The notes: a model not told the origin generated them from the letters alone. A stretch of 64,000 nt of DNA from Lachnospiraceae bacterium OM04-12BH (GCA_003490145.1 QULQ01000005.1:166309-230308); one strand, 5' to 3'. Counted from the first letter of the stretch, positions 8,884-18,584 are shown. Translations and numbers: made by a program.

Positions 8884-9015
8884 ATGGCACAGAGCAGAAT
8901 TCGAATCGTGGATGTAGCAGAGGCGTTAGGACTTAGTACTGCGACTGTTTCAAAAGTGTTTGTGATGTCATCATTGAATGCAGAGTATGTTGCAGGCTTC
9001 TTTTTCGATTGTTGA
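8884..9015 (+). pseudogene. LacI-family regulator, N-terminal HTH fragment
   Basis: ATG 8884 with agaaggg upstream starts a typical LacI DNA-binding head: IRIVDVAEALGLSTATVSKV. After about 26 residues the sequence jumps into a MATE transporter gene and this frame ends at 9013-9015. A recombination junction lies near 8965-8980. Confidence 0.7.
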
Positions 9016-9362
9016 CCAAATCATGATTGGGCAGTTAGGGGAGACCAATATATCGGCGGTTGGTTTATGCGGCAATTTTTCTTTGATTTTCTCTGTGGTG
9101 ATTGGAGCAGTCAGTACGGTCGCAGGTATATTAATAGCACAATTTATTGGTGCTGATGATCTTAAAGAGGCATGGTGTGGCTTCGATGTGAGTCTTATCT
9201 GTGGATTGCTGATAGCTGCTGTTTTTTTTGTTTGTATCGGGATTGTTTCCAGCTCAAATTCTGAGACTTTATACCAAGGATGTGGAGATTATAAATGCAG
9301 GTATTGTATATTTTAGAATAATATCATTATCCTATATTCCGATGTCAGTTATTACCAACAAG
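8978..9362 (+). pseudogene. MATE family efflux transporter fragment, frameshifted
   Basis: From about 8981 the reading gives QASFSIVDQIMIGQLGETN, the first helix region of MATE transporters, then VVIGAVSTVAGILIAQF. Near 9268 the frame shifts (RLYTKDVEIINAGIVYF continues in another frame) and stops at about 9362. The first N-terminal residues and most of the 12-helix protein are absent. An intact paralogue lies at 37642-39006. Confidence 0.75.
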
Positions 9363-9397
9363 AAATGACAGCACACAAAAGTAGGTGCATAACCCTA

Positions 9398-9703
9398 CGT
9401 CTCTGGATACGGTTCTATCCGACCTCCGGAGTTATATATAAACCTGGCGACTACTGAAAGCCACCCGGGGCTTATCCTTCCCTTTAGTTTCTTCAGCAAA
9501 GAATCACTGGATTTCAGGAACTTTATATCAAAATCCATGAGATGATGCAGCATCGATCTCATCTGTCCGCCTATGTTTGCTTCATTTTGGCTGATCCACC
9601 ATTTCCAGTGCTTCATGGTACCTTCACAGGGATAATCCTCCGTACCTAAATCATCAGATCCAACCACTTCATCCACCACATCCTCTATGATATCAGAGTG
9701 CGG
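9398..9703 (-). pseudogene. C-terminal fragment of an uncharacterised protein (minus strand)
   Basis: The minus strand reads about 100 residues with natural composition: DIIEDVVDEVVGSDD, KHWKWWISQNEAN, KLKGRISPGWLSVVARF and an end at GGRIEPYPET. It resembles proteins often found next to Lachnospiraceae insertion sequences, but I cannot name the family securely. The start is lost where plus-strand glycosidase sequence begins near 9703. Confidence 0.45.
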
Positions 9704-10192
9704 TGAACAGTATAGGAGTATCTCATATTCATGGAACTGCCATAGGAGCAGCTTCTTCTGAGAGAGTGATTGATGCCTGTGTGCATCCAATAGGAAATGG
9801 GCAGTACAAGATGTGGTATAAGGATGAGAATCATGATTCCTATACATACATTGCCATCAGTAATGACCTCTATCATTGGGATGTGTGTGGAAAAGAAATT
9901 GACTATAATAGTCATGAAGAGCCTAATGTATTTGAACTGGGCGGTAAGAAATGGATGATCACAGATGAATGGAATGGACTGGGAGTCTATGAAACACAGG
10001 ACTATACACACTGGGAAAGACAGGGGTATATTCTACTTTACGCATCCGAATTTTCCCAATGAACATCGACTGGATAAGTCATATATTGCCAATGCAGAGG
10101 ACGGCAGAGCATGCATACAGGCAGCGCAGCTGGAAGAAAAAGACAGCAGGCTTGTATATAATAGAAATCAACAATTTGAAATGAGATTGTAG
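9703..10192 (+). pseudogene. Beta-propeller glycoside hydrolase (GH32/GH43-like) fragment
   Basis: The reading gives GNGQYKMWYKDENHDSYTY, ISNDLYHWDVCG and NVFELGGKKWMITDEWNG, the repeating blade pattern of GH32/GH43-type propellers. Near 10030 an internal deletion or frameshift joins it to a second frame reading FTHPNFPNEHRLDKSYIAN down to a stop at 10190-10192. Both the N-terminus and a central piece are gone. Confidence 0.65.
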
Positions 10193-10270
10193 AAAAATAA
10201 TAGCTATATGCTATAATATCTATATGTGTAAATACAATTAACCGGACTAGAGGAAATGTGAGGATGAAAG

Positions 10271-11623
10271 ATGAAAGAAATTAACAATATCTGGCATTTT
10301 TTCGAGAATATGAATGAGTATGTATATGTTACGGATATAGAGACATATGAGATGATATATATGAATCGCAAGACATTGGAAGCTTATGGGTTAAAATCCC
10401 TGGATGAAATAAAAGGCAGAAAATGTTATGAAATATTGCAGAAGTCATCGATTCCATGTGGCATGTGTAATAATGATAAAATCTGCGAAGGATTCTTTGA
10501 AGAATGGCGTCATTATAATTCGGTTATAGATAAATATCTAATTCTGAAGGATACATTGGTTGAAGATCCACAGGAGCATAGAAAGTACCGGCTTGAAATC
10601 GGGATAGATATCAGTGAAGAACGCATACAGGATAAAGCACTCCAGAAATATAACAGTATGGAGGCGCTGGTAAACGAAGGACTGCGAATTGCGCTCATGG
10701 CAGCAACCCCGGATGAATCTATCTATGCGATTCTGGAGTACCTTGGCAAATCACTGAATGGTGAGAGAACTTATATATTTGAGAAAAATGAGAAGGGCGG
10801 AGACAATAACACCTATGAATGGGTTGCAGAGGGAGTAAAACCGGAGAAGGATAATCTGCAGAACCTTCCGCCTGAGATCTGTGCAAACTGGTATCGCAGA
10901 TTTCAGAAAGGAAAGCATATCGTATTTCACGATCTGGAAGAAATCAGGGAAATCGATCCTTTGCAATATGAGAATCTCAAGAGACAGGATATTCATACCC
11001 TTGTAGTTGTACCGTTATATGATGATGGTAAAGTTATTGCTTTTTATGGAGTGGATAACCCACCGCCTTTATCTTTGAAATATACATCTAATATGCTTCA
11101 GATTATGGGACACTTCCTCGTGTCATGTATCAGAAGAAGGAATCTGATGAGAGAGCTGGAAGATATGAGTTATAAGGATGCGCTTACCGGATTTGGCAAC
11201 AGATTTGCCATGAACAGATATATTTCACAGATTGACCACAAGAAGAGTATGGGAGTGGTCTATTGTGACATTACTGGATTAAAGCACGTCAATGACACCA
11301 TGGGGCATAAGGCGGGAGACCAGCTGATTCTGAGGGCACGCGACTGTCTGAGTAAAGCATTTGGCGATTATGGTGTGTTCCGCATAGGGGGAGACGAATT
11401 GCTTGCACTCTGTTCGCAGATTGAGCAGGATGTGTTAGAAGAGCGCATCAGACTTTTAAAGAAATTGATGGAAGAGAATACTGTGAATATGGCAGTGGGT
11501 ATGATATGGCAGGATGAAGCAACAACAGAGCTGGATATATTATTGCAGGAATCAGAGAAGCGCATGTATGCCGATAAAGCAGAGTATTATAGAAAGAATG
11601 GAATTGAACGCAGAAGACGTTAA
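10271..11623 (+). CDS. PAS-GAF-GGDEF protein (variant GGDEL active site)
   Basis: A 450-aa cytoplasmic protein. A PAS domain (1-120) carries a Cys-rich KGRKCYEILQKSSIPCGMC insert with several cysteines, suggesting a metal or redox sensor. A GAF-like domain (about 130-290) and a GGDEF domain (about 300-440) with DALTGFGNRF and DITGLKHVNDTMGHKAGD follow. The signature reads GGDEL (about 373) rather than GGDEF, so activity is uncertain. ATG 10271 has a gagga site upstream. It is complete and probably transcribed from its own AT-rich promoter region. It may make cyclic di-GMP or act as a degenerate sensor. Confidence 0.85.
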   Translation: MKEINNIWHFFENMNEYVYVTDIETYEMIYMNRKTLEAYGLKSLDEIKGRKCYEILQKSSIPCGMCNNDKICEGFFEEWRHYNSVIDKYLILKDTLVEDPQEHRKYRLEIGIDISEERIQDKALQKYNSMEALVNEGLRIALMAATPDESIYAILEYLGKSLNGERTYIFEKNEKGGDNNTYEWVAEGVKPEKDNLQNLPPEICANWYRRFQKGKHIVFHDLEEIREIDPLQYENLKRQDIHTLVVVPLYDDGKVIAFYGVDNPPPLSLKYTSNMLQIMGHFLVSCIRRRNLMRELEDMSYKDALTGFGNRFAMNRYISQIDHKKSMGVVYCDITGLKHVNDTMGHKAGDQLILRARDCLSKAFGDYGVFRIGGDELLALCSQIEQDVLEERIRLLKKLMEENTVNMAVGMIWQDEATTELDILLQESEKRMYADKAEYYRKNGIERRRR

Positions 11624-11667
11624 GCATTCACATACTATATTATATAAAAGAAAGGGACTATACTTTT

Positions 11668-12098
11668 TCAAGAACAATATTTTTTTATGGTTTCTAGTTT
11701 TTCACCATATTCATTTTTTTGACGGCAAGATATATCGAATCTTATATTTTTTCTTTTTACATTTCCAAGATGTAATATTGGATTGTTTAAATCCAATTCC
11801 GCAATAGTATCATTCACAACATCATCTACACCTGTATAAACTGCTGTTGCCGTTAAGCATAGAACTGGAAAAGCGTATCCATTCTTTTTTACTGACTTAA
11901 GAAAATCTCCTAAAAACCAGTAATCTGATCTAAAATCTCTCCCCCATGATGTAACTGTATGAGCTTCATCTATTACTAACAGACCAATTTTTCTTTCACC
12001 TAACAATATTTGAAGTCCTGTTGCTAGTAATAATTCTGGTGCTAAATATACAATAGATTTCTTTCCACTTCTTATTTCATTAATTCGTTGTTGAAATT
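11668..12098 (-). pseudogene. RecQ-like helicase internal fragment
   Basis: The minus strand reads IYLAPELLLATGLQIL-like sequence, then LGLLVIDEAHTVTSWGRDFR (DEAH box) and LCLTATAVYTGVDD (motif III), as in RecQ helicases. The Walker A region and the whole second RecA domain are absent. It is only about 140 codons and ends in unrelated sequence on both sides. Confidence 0.7.
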
Positions 12099-12213
12099 AG
12101 AGATGATGACGAACTAAGAATGTTTATTAAACGACGTATGACAACGTGCCCGGTCAAAGAACGAACGCTTTACAAGTATTATTTAGAGTACTGGGAAATG
12201 CATTCTCATTGGT
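12097..12213 (+). pseudogene. Short C-terminal gene fragment
   Basis: RDDDELRMFIKRRMTTCPVK followed by a TLYKYYLEYWEMHSHW ending at a TAG. It has protein-like composition with no start codon. Family not recognised. Confidence 0.3.
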
Positions 12214-12225
12214 AGAAGATTAATT

Positions 12226-12645
12226 ATGCAGGGAAAATATCCTGTGGTTACTCTCTGCGGTAGCACGAGGTTTAAGGATGAATTTTATGAGGCTCAAAAA
12301 AGGCTTACGTTGGAAGGAAACATTGTGATTAGCGTTGACCCTTTCGGTCATGCCGGAAACCAAGAAGTTTGGGATGGAATGGATGAGGACACTCTTTCAA
12401 AGTGGTTCTGTGTCAAGACAAAGGAGATGATTGTCGATATGCATAAGCGGAAGATCGATATGGCAGATTCAAGCTATGTAATCAATGTCGGTGGTTATAT
12501 TGGGGAGAGTACTAGACCGGAAATTAATTACGCTGAAAAAACGGGAAAAAGGTGTATTATCTTGAACCATTATTGTAATACTGGCAATGCACGCAGGGGA
12601 ATAAGATATGAAATCAGAAGATCTATATTATCAAACTCAAAATGA
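12226..12645 (+). CDS. Nucleoside 2-deoxyribosyltransferase-like protein
   Basis: A 139-aa protein with a Rossmann-like start, VVTLCGSTRFKDEF, and the family core KIDMADSSYVINVGGYIGES-T-R-EI-YAE. Enzymes of this family cleave or exchange the N-glycosidic bond of nucleosides; relatives occur in phages and defence-related islands. The C-terminal ~25 residues (NARRGIRYEIRRS) look unlike the family and may be altered. It lies 12 bases after a gene fragment and just upstream of the methyltransferase-helicase-HNH block. Family call good; substrate unknown. Confidence 0.7.
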   Translation: MQGKYPVVTLCGSTRFKDEFYEAQKRLTLEGNIVISVDPFGHAGNQEVWDGMDEDTLSKWFCVKTKEMIVDMHKRKIDMADSSYVINVGGYIGESTRPEINYAEKTGKRCIILNHYCNTGNARRGIRYEIRRSILSNSK

Positions 12646-12697
12646 GAAATATATACGAGATGAATTAGGAAAAGAGCAAGGGTGCAGGTTTCTGTAA
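12608..12697 (+). pseudogene. Short ORF/truncated gene overlapping the deoxyribosyltransferase 3' end
   Basis: ATG 12608 follows a strong-looking gcagggga site and encodes MKSEDLYYQTQNEKYIRDEL plus nine residues to TAA 12695-12697. A good start with only 29 codons suggests the 5' stub of a deleted gene. No family recognised. Confidence 0.35.
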
Positions 12698-12753
12698 GAA
12701 AAGAAATAAAAGCGTAGAGGAGATGTTGGTGCTCGATAAGCACTTGGTGTGAT

Positions 12754-13347
12754 ATGAACAATAAAACATTGGATTACTATAATCAAAACGCGGATCAGTT
12801 TGTTAAGGGAACGGTATCTGTAGATTTTAAGAAAACCCAAGATAGGTTCCTTGAAGCATTATCGGGAAAAAGAATATTGGACTTTGGCTGTGGCTCAGGA
12901 AGAGATACAAAATATTTTATTGAGGCGGGATTTGAGGTTGTAGCAACTGACGGATCAGAGGAACTTTGCAAGAGTGCAAGTGAGTATACTGGCATCACTG
13001 TGAAGCAGATGCTTTTTGGGGAACTTGAGGATATAGATAGATATGCTGGAATATGGGCATGTTCATCCATTTTGCATTTATCTAAGAGAGAATTAATAGA
13101 TGTATTTGAGAGGATGACCAGAGCGCTATGCCAGAATGGAATTATTTATACATCCTTCAAATATGGAACTTTTGAAGGTGAGAGAAATGGAAGATTCTTT
13201 ACGGATTTTACTATTGAAAATTTTAAGAATTTTATAAAAGATATTAGAAACCTTTCGATTGAAGATTTTTGGATTACAGGGGATGTAAGACCAGGAAGGG
13301 AGAAAGAACAGTGGTTGAATTTAATACTGAGAAAGACAAATTTATAA
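12754..13347 (+). CDS. Class I SAM-dependent methyltransferase
   Basis: A 197-aa protein. Motif I ILDFGCGSGRDTKYF (about 41-55) is the SAM-binding glycine loop, followed by an acidic VVATDGSEELC and an IWACSSILHL motif. No DNA-methylase catalytic motif (NPPY/DPPY or PC) is visible, so it is not clearly a restriction-modification methylase; the closest style is small-molecule or tellurite-resistance-like methyltransferases. The helicase gene overlaps its 3' end, so the two are likely co-translated. Confidence 0.8.
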   Translation: MNNKTLDYYNQNADQFVKGTVSVDFKKTQDRFLEALSGKRILDFGCGSGRDTKYFIEAGFEVVATDGSEELCKSASEYTGITVKQMLFGELEDIDRYAGIWACSSILHLSKRELIDVFERMTRALCQNGIIYTSFKYGTFEGERNGRFFTDFTIENFKNFIKDIRNLSIEDFWITGDVRPGREKEQWLNLILRKTNL

Positions 13348-15833
13348 TTCAACACACTGATTTTTCACTAAGAGAACAGGTGATTTATCCGAATGGAGGT
13401 ACATCGCGTTTTTATGATAATGGAGTGGATATGGTCATAATAGATGACGATATTTGTGAGCACAAAGATGGCGAGCCGGTATTCTCATACATGCTTATAA
13501 CAGATAAGCAAAATAATTATATGCATATGTTTCAGAGAGTATTTCGTTTTCTTGGATATTATCAGGAAGAGGTGGATAAGTATCTTAATAAAAATGAAAT
13601 GACCATGCCTGTGGATTATGTTATTACAATAGGTGACAGAGGAGAGCAGGCAGATGTTTCGCCATTGGAACTTCATTTTGAGCAGAACTTTTTGAATGCC
13701 TATGGAATTAATGCCCTAAAATATTTATCGCGAGAATATGGAATCTGTGATGAAGAGGGAAAGAATTATTTTCTCGATTATTTTGTAAGAACTAGAGATA
13801 AAAAACTTGCAGTAGAAGAAAATGGGGTTACATATCATCATCCACAGATTATAGGTGTTGAAAGATATAAGAATCAGTTGAGAAAGCAAAACACATGTGC
13901 TTTGTGGGGAATAAAGTTATTCAGATTTTCTTCAGAGGATTGTGCTTTTGATAATCGAATAGAGGATGACATTAAGCATTTTTTCGGAAAGGATACGTCT
14001 GGATTTGTTGATAATGGTTTGAAAATTGATAGACCAGTTGAACTATATGAGCACCAAACGGTTAGCTTGCAGGAGATTCAGCAACGAAGAGAAGCTGGCA
14101 TAAAGGCTTTTTTGATAGTCCTACCTACAGCAGCAGGTAAGTCAAGGATTGTAGAAGAGGATTTGAGAGAATTTTCCAAGAAGAATCATGGCTTCAAAGG
14201 ACTTATTCTTGTTCCCGGGGTAAATATACTGGCTGACTGGGAAGAGAGAATAAAGACTTCGCTTCCTGAATTGGTAGATAAGATCGATATAAGAACTTAT
14301 GCATTTATGGCAAGACATTATACGGATGTTCAAACAGATTATTACAGTTATGTGGTAGTAGATGAAGCACATCACGCAGTGGCTCCGGTATTAAAGAGAG
14401 TAATCCAGTATTTCAATTCAGACTTTACAATTGGTCTTACAGCTACCGATCAGAGGCCAGATAAGAAAAAACTGGAAACAGTTTTTGGTACATATGCAAC
14501 ATCATTATCCTTAAAAGAAGCAATGGAGAAGGAAATTGTTGCAAAAGCCAATGTATATAGGATCGAAACTAACATCGATTTGTCACAGGTTAGATTTAAC
14601 GGAAAAGACTATGTAAATGCGGATTTGGAGAAAAGAATCAGGGTTACATCGAGGAATGAACTTATAGTCAGTATCCTTGAAGAATATTTTACATCTGGAG
14701 AGGCAGGATTGCGACAAGGAGTAATATTCTGCGTCAATATTTCTCATGCTAATGAGATGGCTAAATTACTAAATAAAGCAGGGATAACGGCAGCAAGTTT
14801 AACTGGCCAGGCAAAGAAGCCTGCAACGATCATGGATGATTTTAAGCAAAAGAAAATTCGTTTTCTTTGTGCGTGCAATATGATTTCTGAAGGATGGGAT
14901 TATCCAGAGCTTGGAATCTTGGTAATGGCCAGACCTACATTATCAAAGGTACTTTATCTGCAGCAGATTGGCAGAGGATTAAGAAAAACCGCTGTTAAAA
15001 AGAATGTAATCGTCATTGATGTAGTCGATGAATATGGTGCAATGGTAAAGGCCTGCAATATGCATTCGATATTTGCAAATCCATATTATGTGCCGTTTGG
15101 CGATATTACACGAACAGATTACATACCAGGTGAGTTGTTGGTTATTGATGGCATAGAAGAGAGAATAGAACGAATTACCGAAGTTGACATTAATTCGTTT
15201 GAAGATAAATATGGTGATTACTTGAGCCAGGAACAGGTTGCTAGAGAATACTTTGTTAGTACGGGAACAGTGACTGGTTGGATTAAGAAGAAAAAAATAT
15301 TGCCAACTGTAGAGTATAAATTCGGAAGTAAATCACTATTTCTGTTTAGCCCGGAAGACGTAGAGAAATATAGGAATGAACTTGGTATAAAAGAGCATAG
15401 CGATAAAACGATAAAAGATGATTTCTTTGAATTTCTAGAAGAAAGAGATTACTCATTATCGTATAAAATGCCATTCATGCTTGCCTTTATTAAGTATATA
15501 AATTCAATCGGGGATGCAAAGATTGATGAGGTGCTGGATGATTACATTGCGTTTTACCAAGACAGATTAGACAGAGGGCTACAGGTAGATAGAAGTACAT
15601 GTCCGTATAATGAAGAGATGCTTAAGGATAGGAAAGCTATACGTAGGAATATGCTGACAAATCCTTTTGAAAAGTTTGAACGAAAGAGATTTTTGTATTA
15701 CTCAAAGGATCTGAATGTTATTTCCATGAATCATGTGCTGTATAGCCAGATGGAAGATTCAGACTGGGAGAGAATACGAGATCAATTACAGGAAGATCTT
15801 AAAAGTTATTATTCAGAAATGGGTGGAATCTAA
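13311..15833 (+). CDS. SF2 helicase with N-terminal PD-(D/E)XK-like nuclease domain and C-terminal HTH
   Basis: An 840-aa protein from GTG 13311 (agggaga site at about 13297); it overlaps the methyltransferase end by 37 bases. The N-terminal ~220 residues contain FLDYFVRT and LAVEENGVTYHHP followed by RKQNTCALWGIKLFRF, resembling a DUF559-type PD-(D/E)XK nuclease. The SF2 core then shows Walker A PTAAGKS (about 272), VVVDEAHHA (about 349), GLTATDQRP and motif VI QIGRGLRK (about 551). A MerR-like HTH (VSTGTVTGWIKKKK, about 650) and a helical C-terminus end the protein. It probably translocates on or unwinds DNA and cuts it. The HNH gene follows with a strong aaaggaggtgag site, suggesting a defence module. 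Nuclease assignment is inference; helicase is firm. Confidence 0.85.
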   Translation: MVEFNTEKDKFIIQHTDFSLREQVIYPNGGTSRFYDNGVDMVIIDDDICEHKDGEPVFSYMLITDKQNNYMHMFQRVFRFLGYYQEEVDKYLNKNEMTMPVDYVITIGDRGEQADVSPLELHFEQNFLNAYGINALKYLSREYGICDEEGKNYFLDYFVRTRDKKLAVEENGVTYHHPQIIGVERYKNQLRKQNTCALWGIKLFRFSSEDCAFDNRIEDDIKHFFGKDTSGFVDNGLKIDRPVELYEHQTVSLQEIQQRREAGIKAFLIVLPTAAGKSRIVEEDLREFSKKNHGFKGLILVPGVNILADWEERIKTSLPELVDKIDIRTYAFMARHYTDVQTDYYSYVVVDEAHHAVAPVLKRVIQYFNSDFTIGLTATDQRPDKKKLETVFGTYATSLSLKEAMEKEIVAKANVYRIETNIDLSQVRFNGKDYVNADLEKRIRVTSRNELIVSILEEYFTSGEAGLRQGVIFCVNISHANEMAKLLNKAGITAASLTGQAKKPATIMDDFKQKKIRFLCACNMISEGWDYPELGILVMARPTLSKVLYLQQIGRGLRKTAVKKNVIVIDVVDEYGAMVKACNMHSIFANPYYVPFGDITRTDYIPGELLVIDGIEERIERITEVDINSFEDKYGDYLSQEQVAREYFVSTGTVTGWIKKKKILPTVEYKFGSKSLFLFSPEDVEKYRNELGIKEHSDKTIKDDFFEFLEERDYSLSYKMPFMLAFIKYINSIGDAKIDEVLDDYIAFYQDRLDRGLQVDRSTCPYNEEMLKDRKAIRRNMLTNPFEKFERKRFLYYSKDLNVISMNHVLYSQMEDSDWERIRDQLQEDLKSYYSEMGGI

Positions 15834-15848
15834 AGGAGGTGAGCCTGG

Positions 15849-16753
15849 ATGACAACTGAAATTATAAATTTGGATTGATAAAGTCTTTGTTAGATAGCGC
15901 TTTTTCGGGAGAGATGACGGAGCAAGGTGTCAGATATAGTTACCAAGAGTTGTGTGGTCGATTTGCATATAATTATTGGAATTTAGTAGTGAAATATGAT
16001 TTGCGTCAGATGAGAAAAGATGGGAAATCAGAGTTCTCAAAGATCGAGTTGATATTTAAAGATGTTATTAAAGAAAATAATATATTTATTAATTTGGAAT
16101 TTGAATCACTTGGTGCGGATATTAAAAATAAAATTATTAAGCAGGTAACAGTAGAGTGTAAAAGATTTGTTATTGGTGCTTTGTATGATGACTTTGATGG
16201 AATAATTTACAGTTTTAATCTGAAAGAAGACGGAATAGTTCTTAATCCCAGTGTGTATAATTTTATGTTGAAGTATAAATCAGAATTAGAAAAACTGAAT
16301 TATTACTCATGGGCACGATTTTTGGAGCAAATAAATAATGATAATGTGTTGGTGCGTGTAATAGATAAATTAGAATTGGCAACTCCTAAGAGAGAAGATT
16401 TGTCAGTTTACAGAGAAATATTAAGAAAAGAAGTTGAAGAAGATACTTGTTTTTATTGTGGGAAAAAGCTTGGGAAGAATATACATGTGGATCATTTTAT
16501 TCCGTGGTCATTTGTGAAAGATGATAAGTTATGGAATTTTGTATTGTCATGTGCAAGATGCAATGAGAGAAAGAGTAACAAGTTGCCTAAGCAGGATTTT
16601 CTTATAAAAATAGAACAGAGAAATAATGGGATACAAGTAATAGACAATATCATTGTTCAAAAGGACTTTGAGAGGTATTCTCAGGATCTTTTAAACAGAA
16701 TGTGGAAATACGCCAAAATGAGCGGGCTAAAAGAAGTTGAAATGCGAACATAA
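15849..16753 (+). CDS. HNH endonuclease (possible one-base frameshift at its start)
   Basis: The HNH core is clear in the C-terminal third: CFYCGKK (about 191), HVDHFIPWSF (about 205) and CARCNERKSNKLP, with two zinc CxxC pairs. The long open frame starts only at TTG 15875. The excellent aaaggaggtgag site at 15833-15844 points to ATG 15849, which reads MTTEIINLD and stops. Adding one A to the AAA at 15858-15861 would give MTTENYKFGLIKSLLDSAFS in one frame. So the gene carries either a frameshift near its start or a base error. If the mutation is real, translation depends on the weak TTG. It probably works with the helicase upstream. Confidence 0.75.
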
Positions 16754-16783
16754 ATATATTTGAAGAAAGCGGATTTGAGGAAA

Positions 16784-16905
16784 ATGCAGATATTTGTAGA
16801 CGCAGATGCATGTCTGGTAGTGGGCATTGTAGAAGCGATTGCGGAAAAATATAATACTCCAGCCACATTGCTGTGTGACACGAACCATGTATTATATTCA
16901 GAAAA
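16784..16905 (+). pseudogene. UPF0178 (YaiI/YqxD) N-terminal fragment
   Basis: MQIFVDADAC and then VVGIVEAIAEKYNTPATLLCD match the N-terminal nuclease-like fold of the YaiI/YqxD family. The usual DADACP carries Leu instead of Pro. After about 40 codons the sequence changes into a relaxase gene, so only the start survives. Confidence 0.7.
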
Positions 16906-16911
16906 ACCGAT

Positions 16912-18202
16912 CGGTACAACAATGCCTGAAGGACAGAACCGATTATGCAGAAAATGGTGAGAAAACAGAAAATGGAGAATACATCAGTTCCTATGAATGT
17001 GATTCGGAGACCGTTGACCAAGAATTTGCATTTTCAAAAAGCAGATACAGACAGTTAACCGGAAGAAGCAGGGATGATGATATCATTGCCTATCAGATCC
17101 GGCAGGCCTTCAAACCCGGGAAAGTCACTCCGGAGGAAGCAAACAGAATTGGTTATGAAACAGCAATGCGATGGACGAAAGGGAATCATGCTTTTATAGT
17201 TGCAACACATGTAGATAAGGCTCATATTCATAATCATATTATCTACAATTCAACCACACTTGATTGTTTTCATAAATTTAGAAGTTTTCTGTTTTGCGGT
17301 ATTGCACTTCAAAGGGGAAGCGACCTGGTTTGTCTGGAGCATGGCTGCTCTGTAATTAAACCAAGGAAACCAGGTGAGCGGGAGAAGAGAACCGTTTATT
17401 CAAATCGAAAAAGTATCCGAGACAAAATTCGTGAAGATATTGATTTGGCAATGTGCAGGAACCCAAAGAATATGGAGGAACTGCTTAAGTATCTCGAGGA
17501 GATGGGATACGAAATCAAAAGGGCAAAGCATATAGGAATTAAGGGAGAAATGCAAAAATCATTTCTTCGTTTTGATTCGCTGGGTGCCGGATACCGTGAA
17601 GAGGATTTTGAAAAAGTATTCAAAGGGGAGGAATGCTTTAATCCGCCACCAAGAGAAAAACAGTCTCATCGATATGACAAGCCTGAGAAGAAATTTGATA
17701 AGCTGCTTGATATTCAGGATATCATTGTCAGGGGGAAAGGTCCCGGCTATGAAAGATGGGCGAAGGTTCATAACATTAAACAGATTTTGCAGAATTGTCT
17801 CAGACAATAAAGGATGCAGAGAAGCGAATGGCAGAAATAGCTGTTTTGAAAACTCACATCATTAATGATTCTAAGACGAAGGATGTATATGTAGCTTATA
17901 GAAAAGCCGGATACAGCAAACAGTTCTTTGAGGCTCATCGTGAAGAAATCTTACTTCGTAAAGCAGCGAAAGAAGCATTTGGTCAGTTGGAATGTGGAGT
18001 TCCAAAACTCAAGAATCTCAATCAGGAGTATTCGGAACTTCTCAAAAAGAAGAAGGATGCCTATGCTGAATACCGAAAGATTAATGAGGAGAATAAAGAA
18101 CTTCAGATGGCAAAACACAATCTGGAACGTTTCTTAAATCAGCAGGAAGAAGAACGAAAAGAAAAAGAAAAGCAACAAAGTAAAAGCGGACAGTCGCGAT
18201 AA
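16912..18202 (+). pseudogene. MobA/MobL-type relaxase, truncated and internally deleted
   Basis: It nicked oriT to start conjugal transfer when intact. The first piece (16912-17800) reads LKDRTDYAENGEKTENGEY, IAYQIRQAFKPGKVTPEEAN and the metal-binding THVDKAHIHNHIIYNST motif of MOBP-type relaxases. The second piece (17795-18202, another frame) holds the C-terminal part KRMAEIAVLKTHIIN, YRKAGYSKQFFEAHREEI and a Glu/Lys-rich coiled tail. Missing are the N-terminal ~20 residues and the segment normally between HNIKQ and ELSQTIK-like sequence; a deletion joins the two. The element can no longer mobilise itself with this protein. Confidence 0.8.
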
Positions 18203-18209
18203 TTCTCTT

Positions 18210-18256
18210 GGGGTATTTCATCGGAATTAATTCCGGTGGAGTACCCCGCTTTTTTG
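18210..18256 (+). terminator. Terminator after the relaxase
   Basis: GGGGTA pairs with TACCCC, enclosing the palindrome CGGAATTAATTCCG (18222-18235), followed by a run of six T ending at 18255. Confidence 0.75.
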
Positions 18257-18392
18257 TTCTAGCGTTGCACAGCAATGCGTAGCTCCGATGAGAATCATCG
18301 ATTCAGGGGTCACACCCTAACAAGCGATTGAAGCAATCTTATATAAGATTGCACTGCTTGCGCGAACTTGTTTTGAAGTGAGTGGAATTTGT
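18257..18392 (+). other. Structured non-coding DNA, candidate oriT or element end
   Basis: Several hairpins are packed here: CGATGA/TCATCG (about 18277-18291), a perfect 20-bp palindrome GCAATCTTATATAAGATTGC (18333-18352) flanked by CAAGC and GCTTG arms, and a CACACCCTAACAAGCG block. Dense inverted repeats beside a relaxase gene fit an origin of transfer. Its place downstream of the relaxase is unusual, so this is only a candidate. Confidence 0.35.
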
Positions 18393-18525
18393 AGAATAAA
18401 GATAAGTACAAGACCGGTACACGTGAGGAATATCTGCTCGGCGTGGAGAAGTATATGGAGGATCTTGAGGGATCTGGAGGAGAAGCGACGGAAACGACAG
18501 AAAACGACAGAAAATATCTGTGAGA
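18393..18525 (+). pseudogene. C-terminal fragment of an unidentified gene
   Basis: An open reading with DKYKTGTREEYLLGVEKYM, then GGEATETTENDRKYL, ends at a TGA near 18522. It is protein-like, with no start and no recognised family. A repeated AACGACAGAAA lies near its end. Confidence 0.3.
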
Positions 18526-18584
18526 TATTATCTAGATATTAGCTAAGATTAGTATGGCGATGTGGAGAAAAACTATAGATATGC

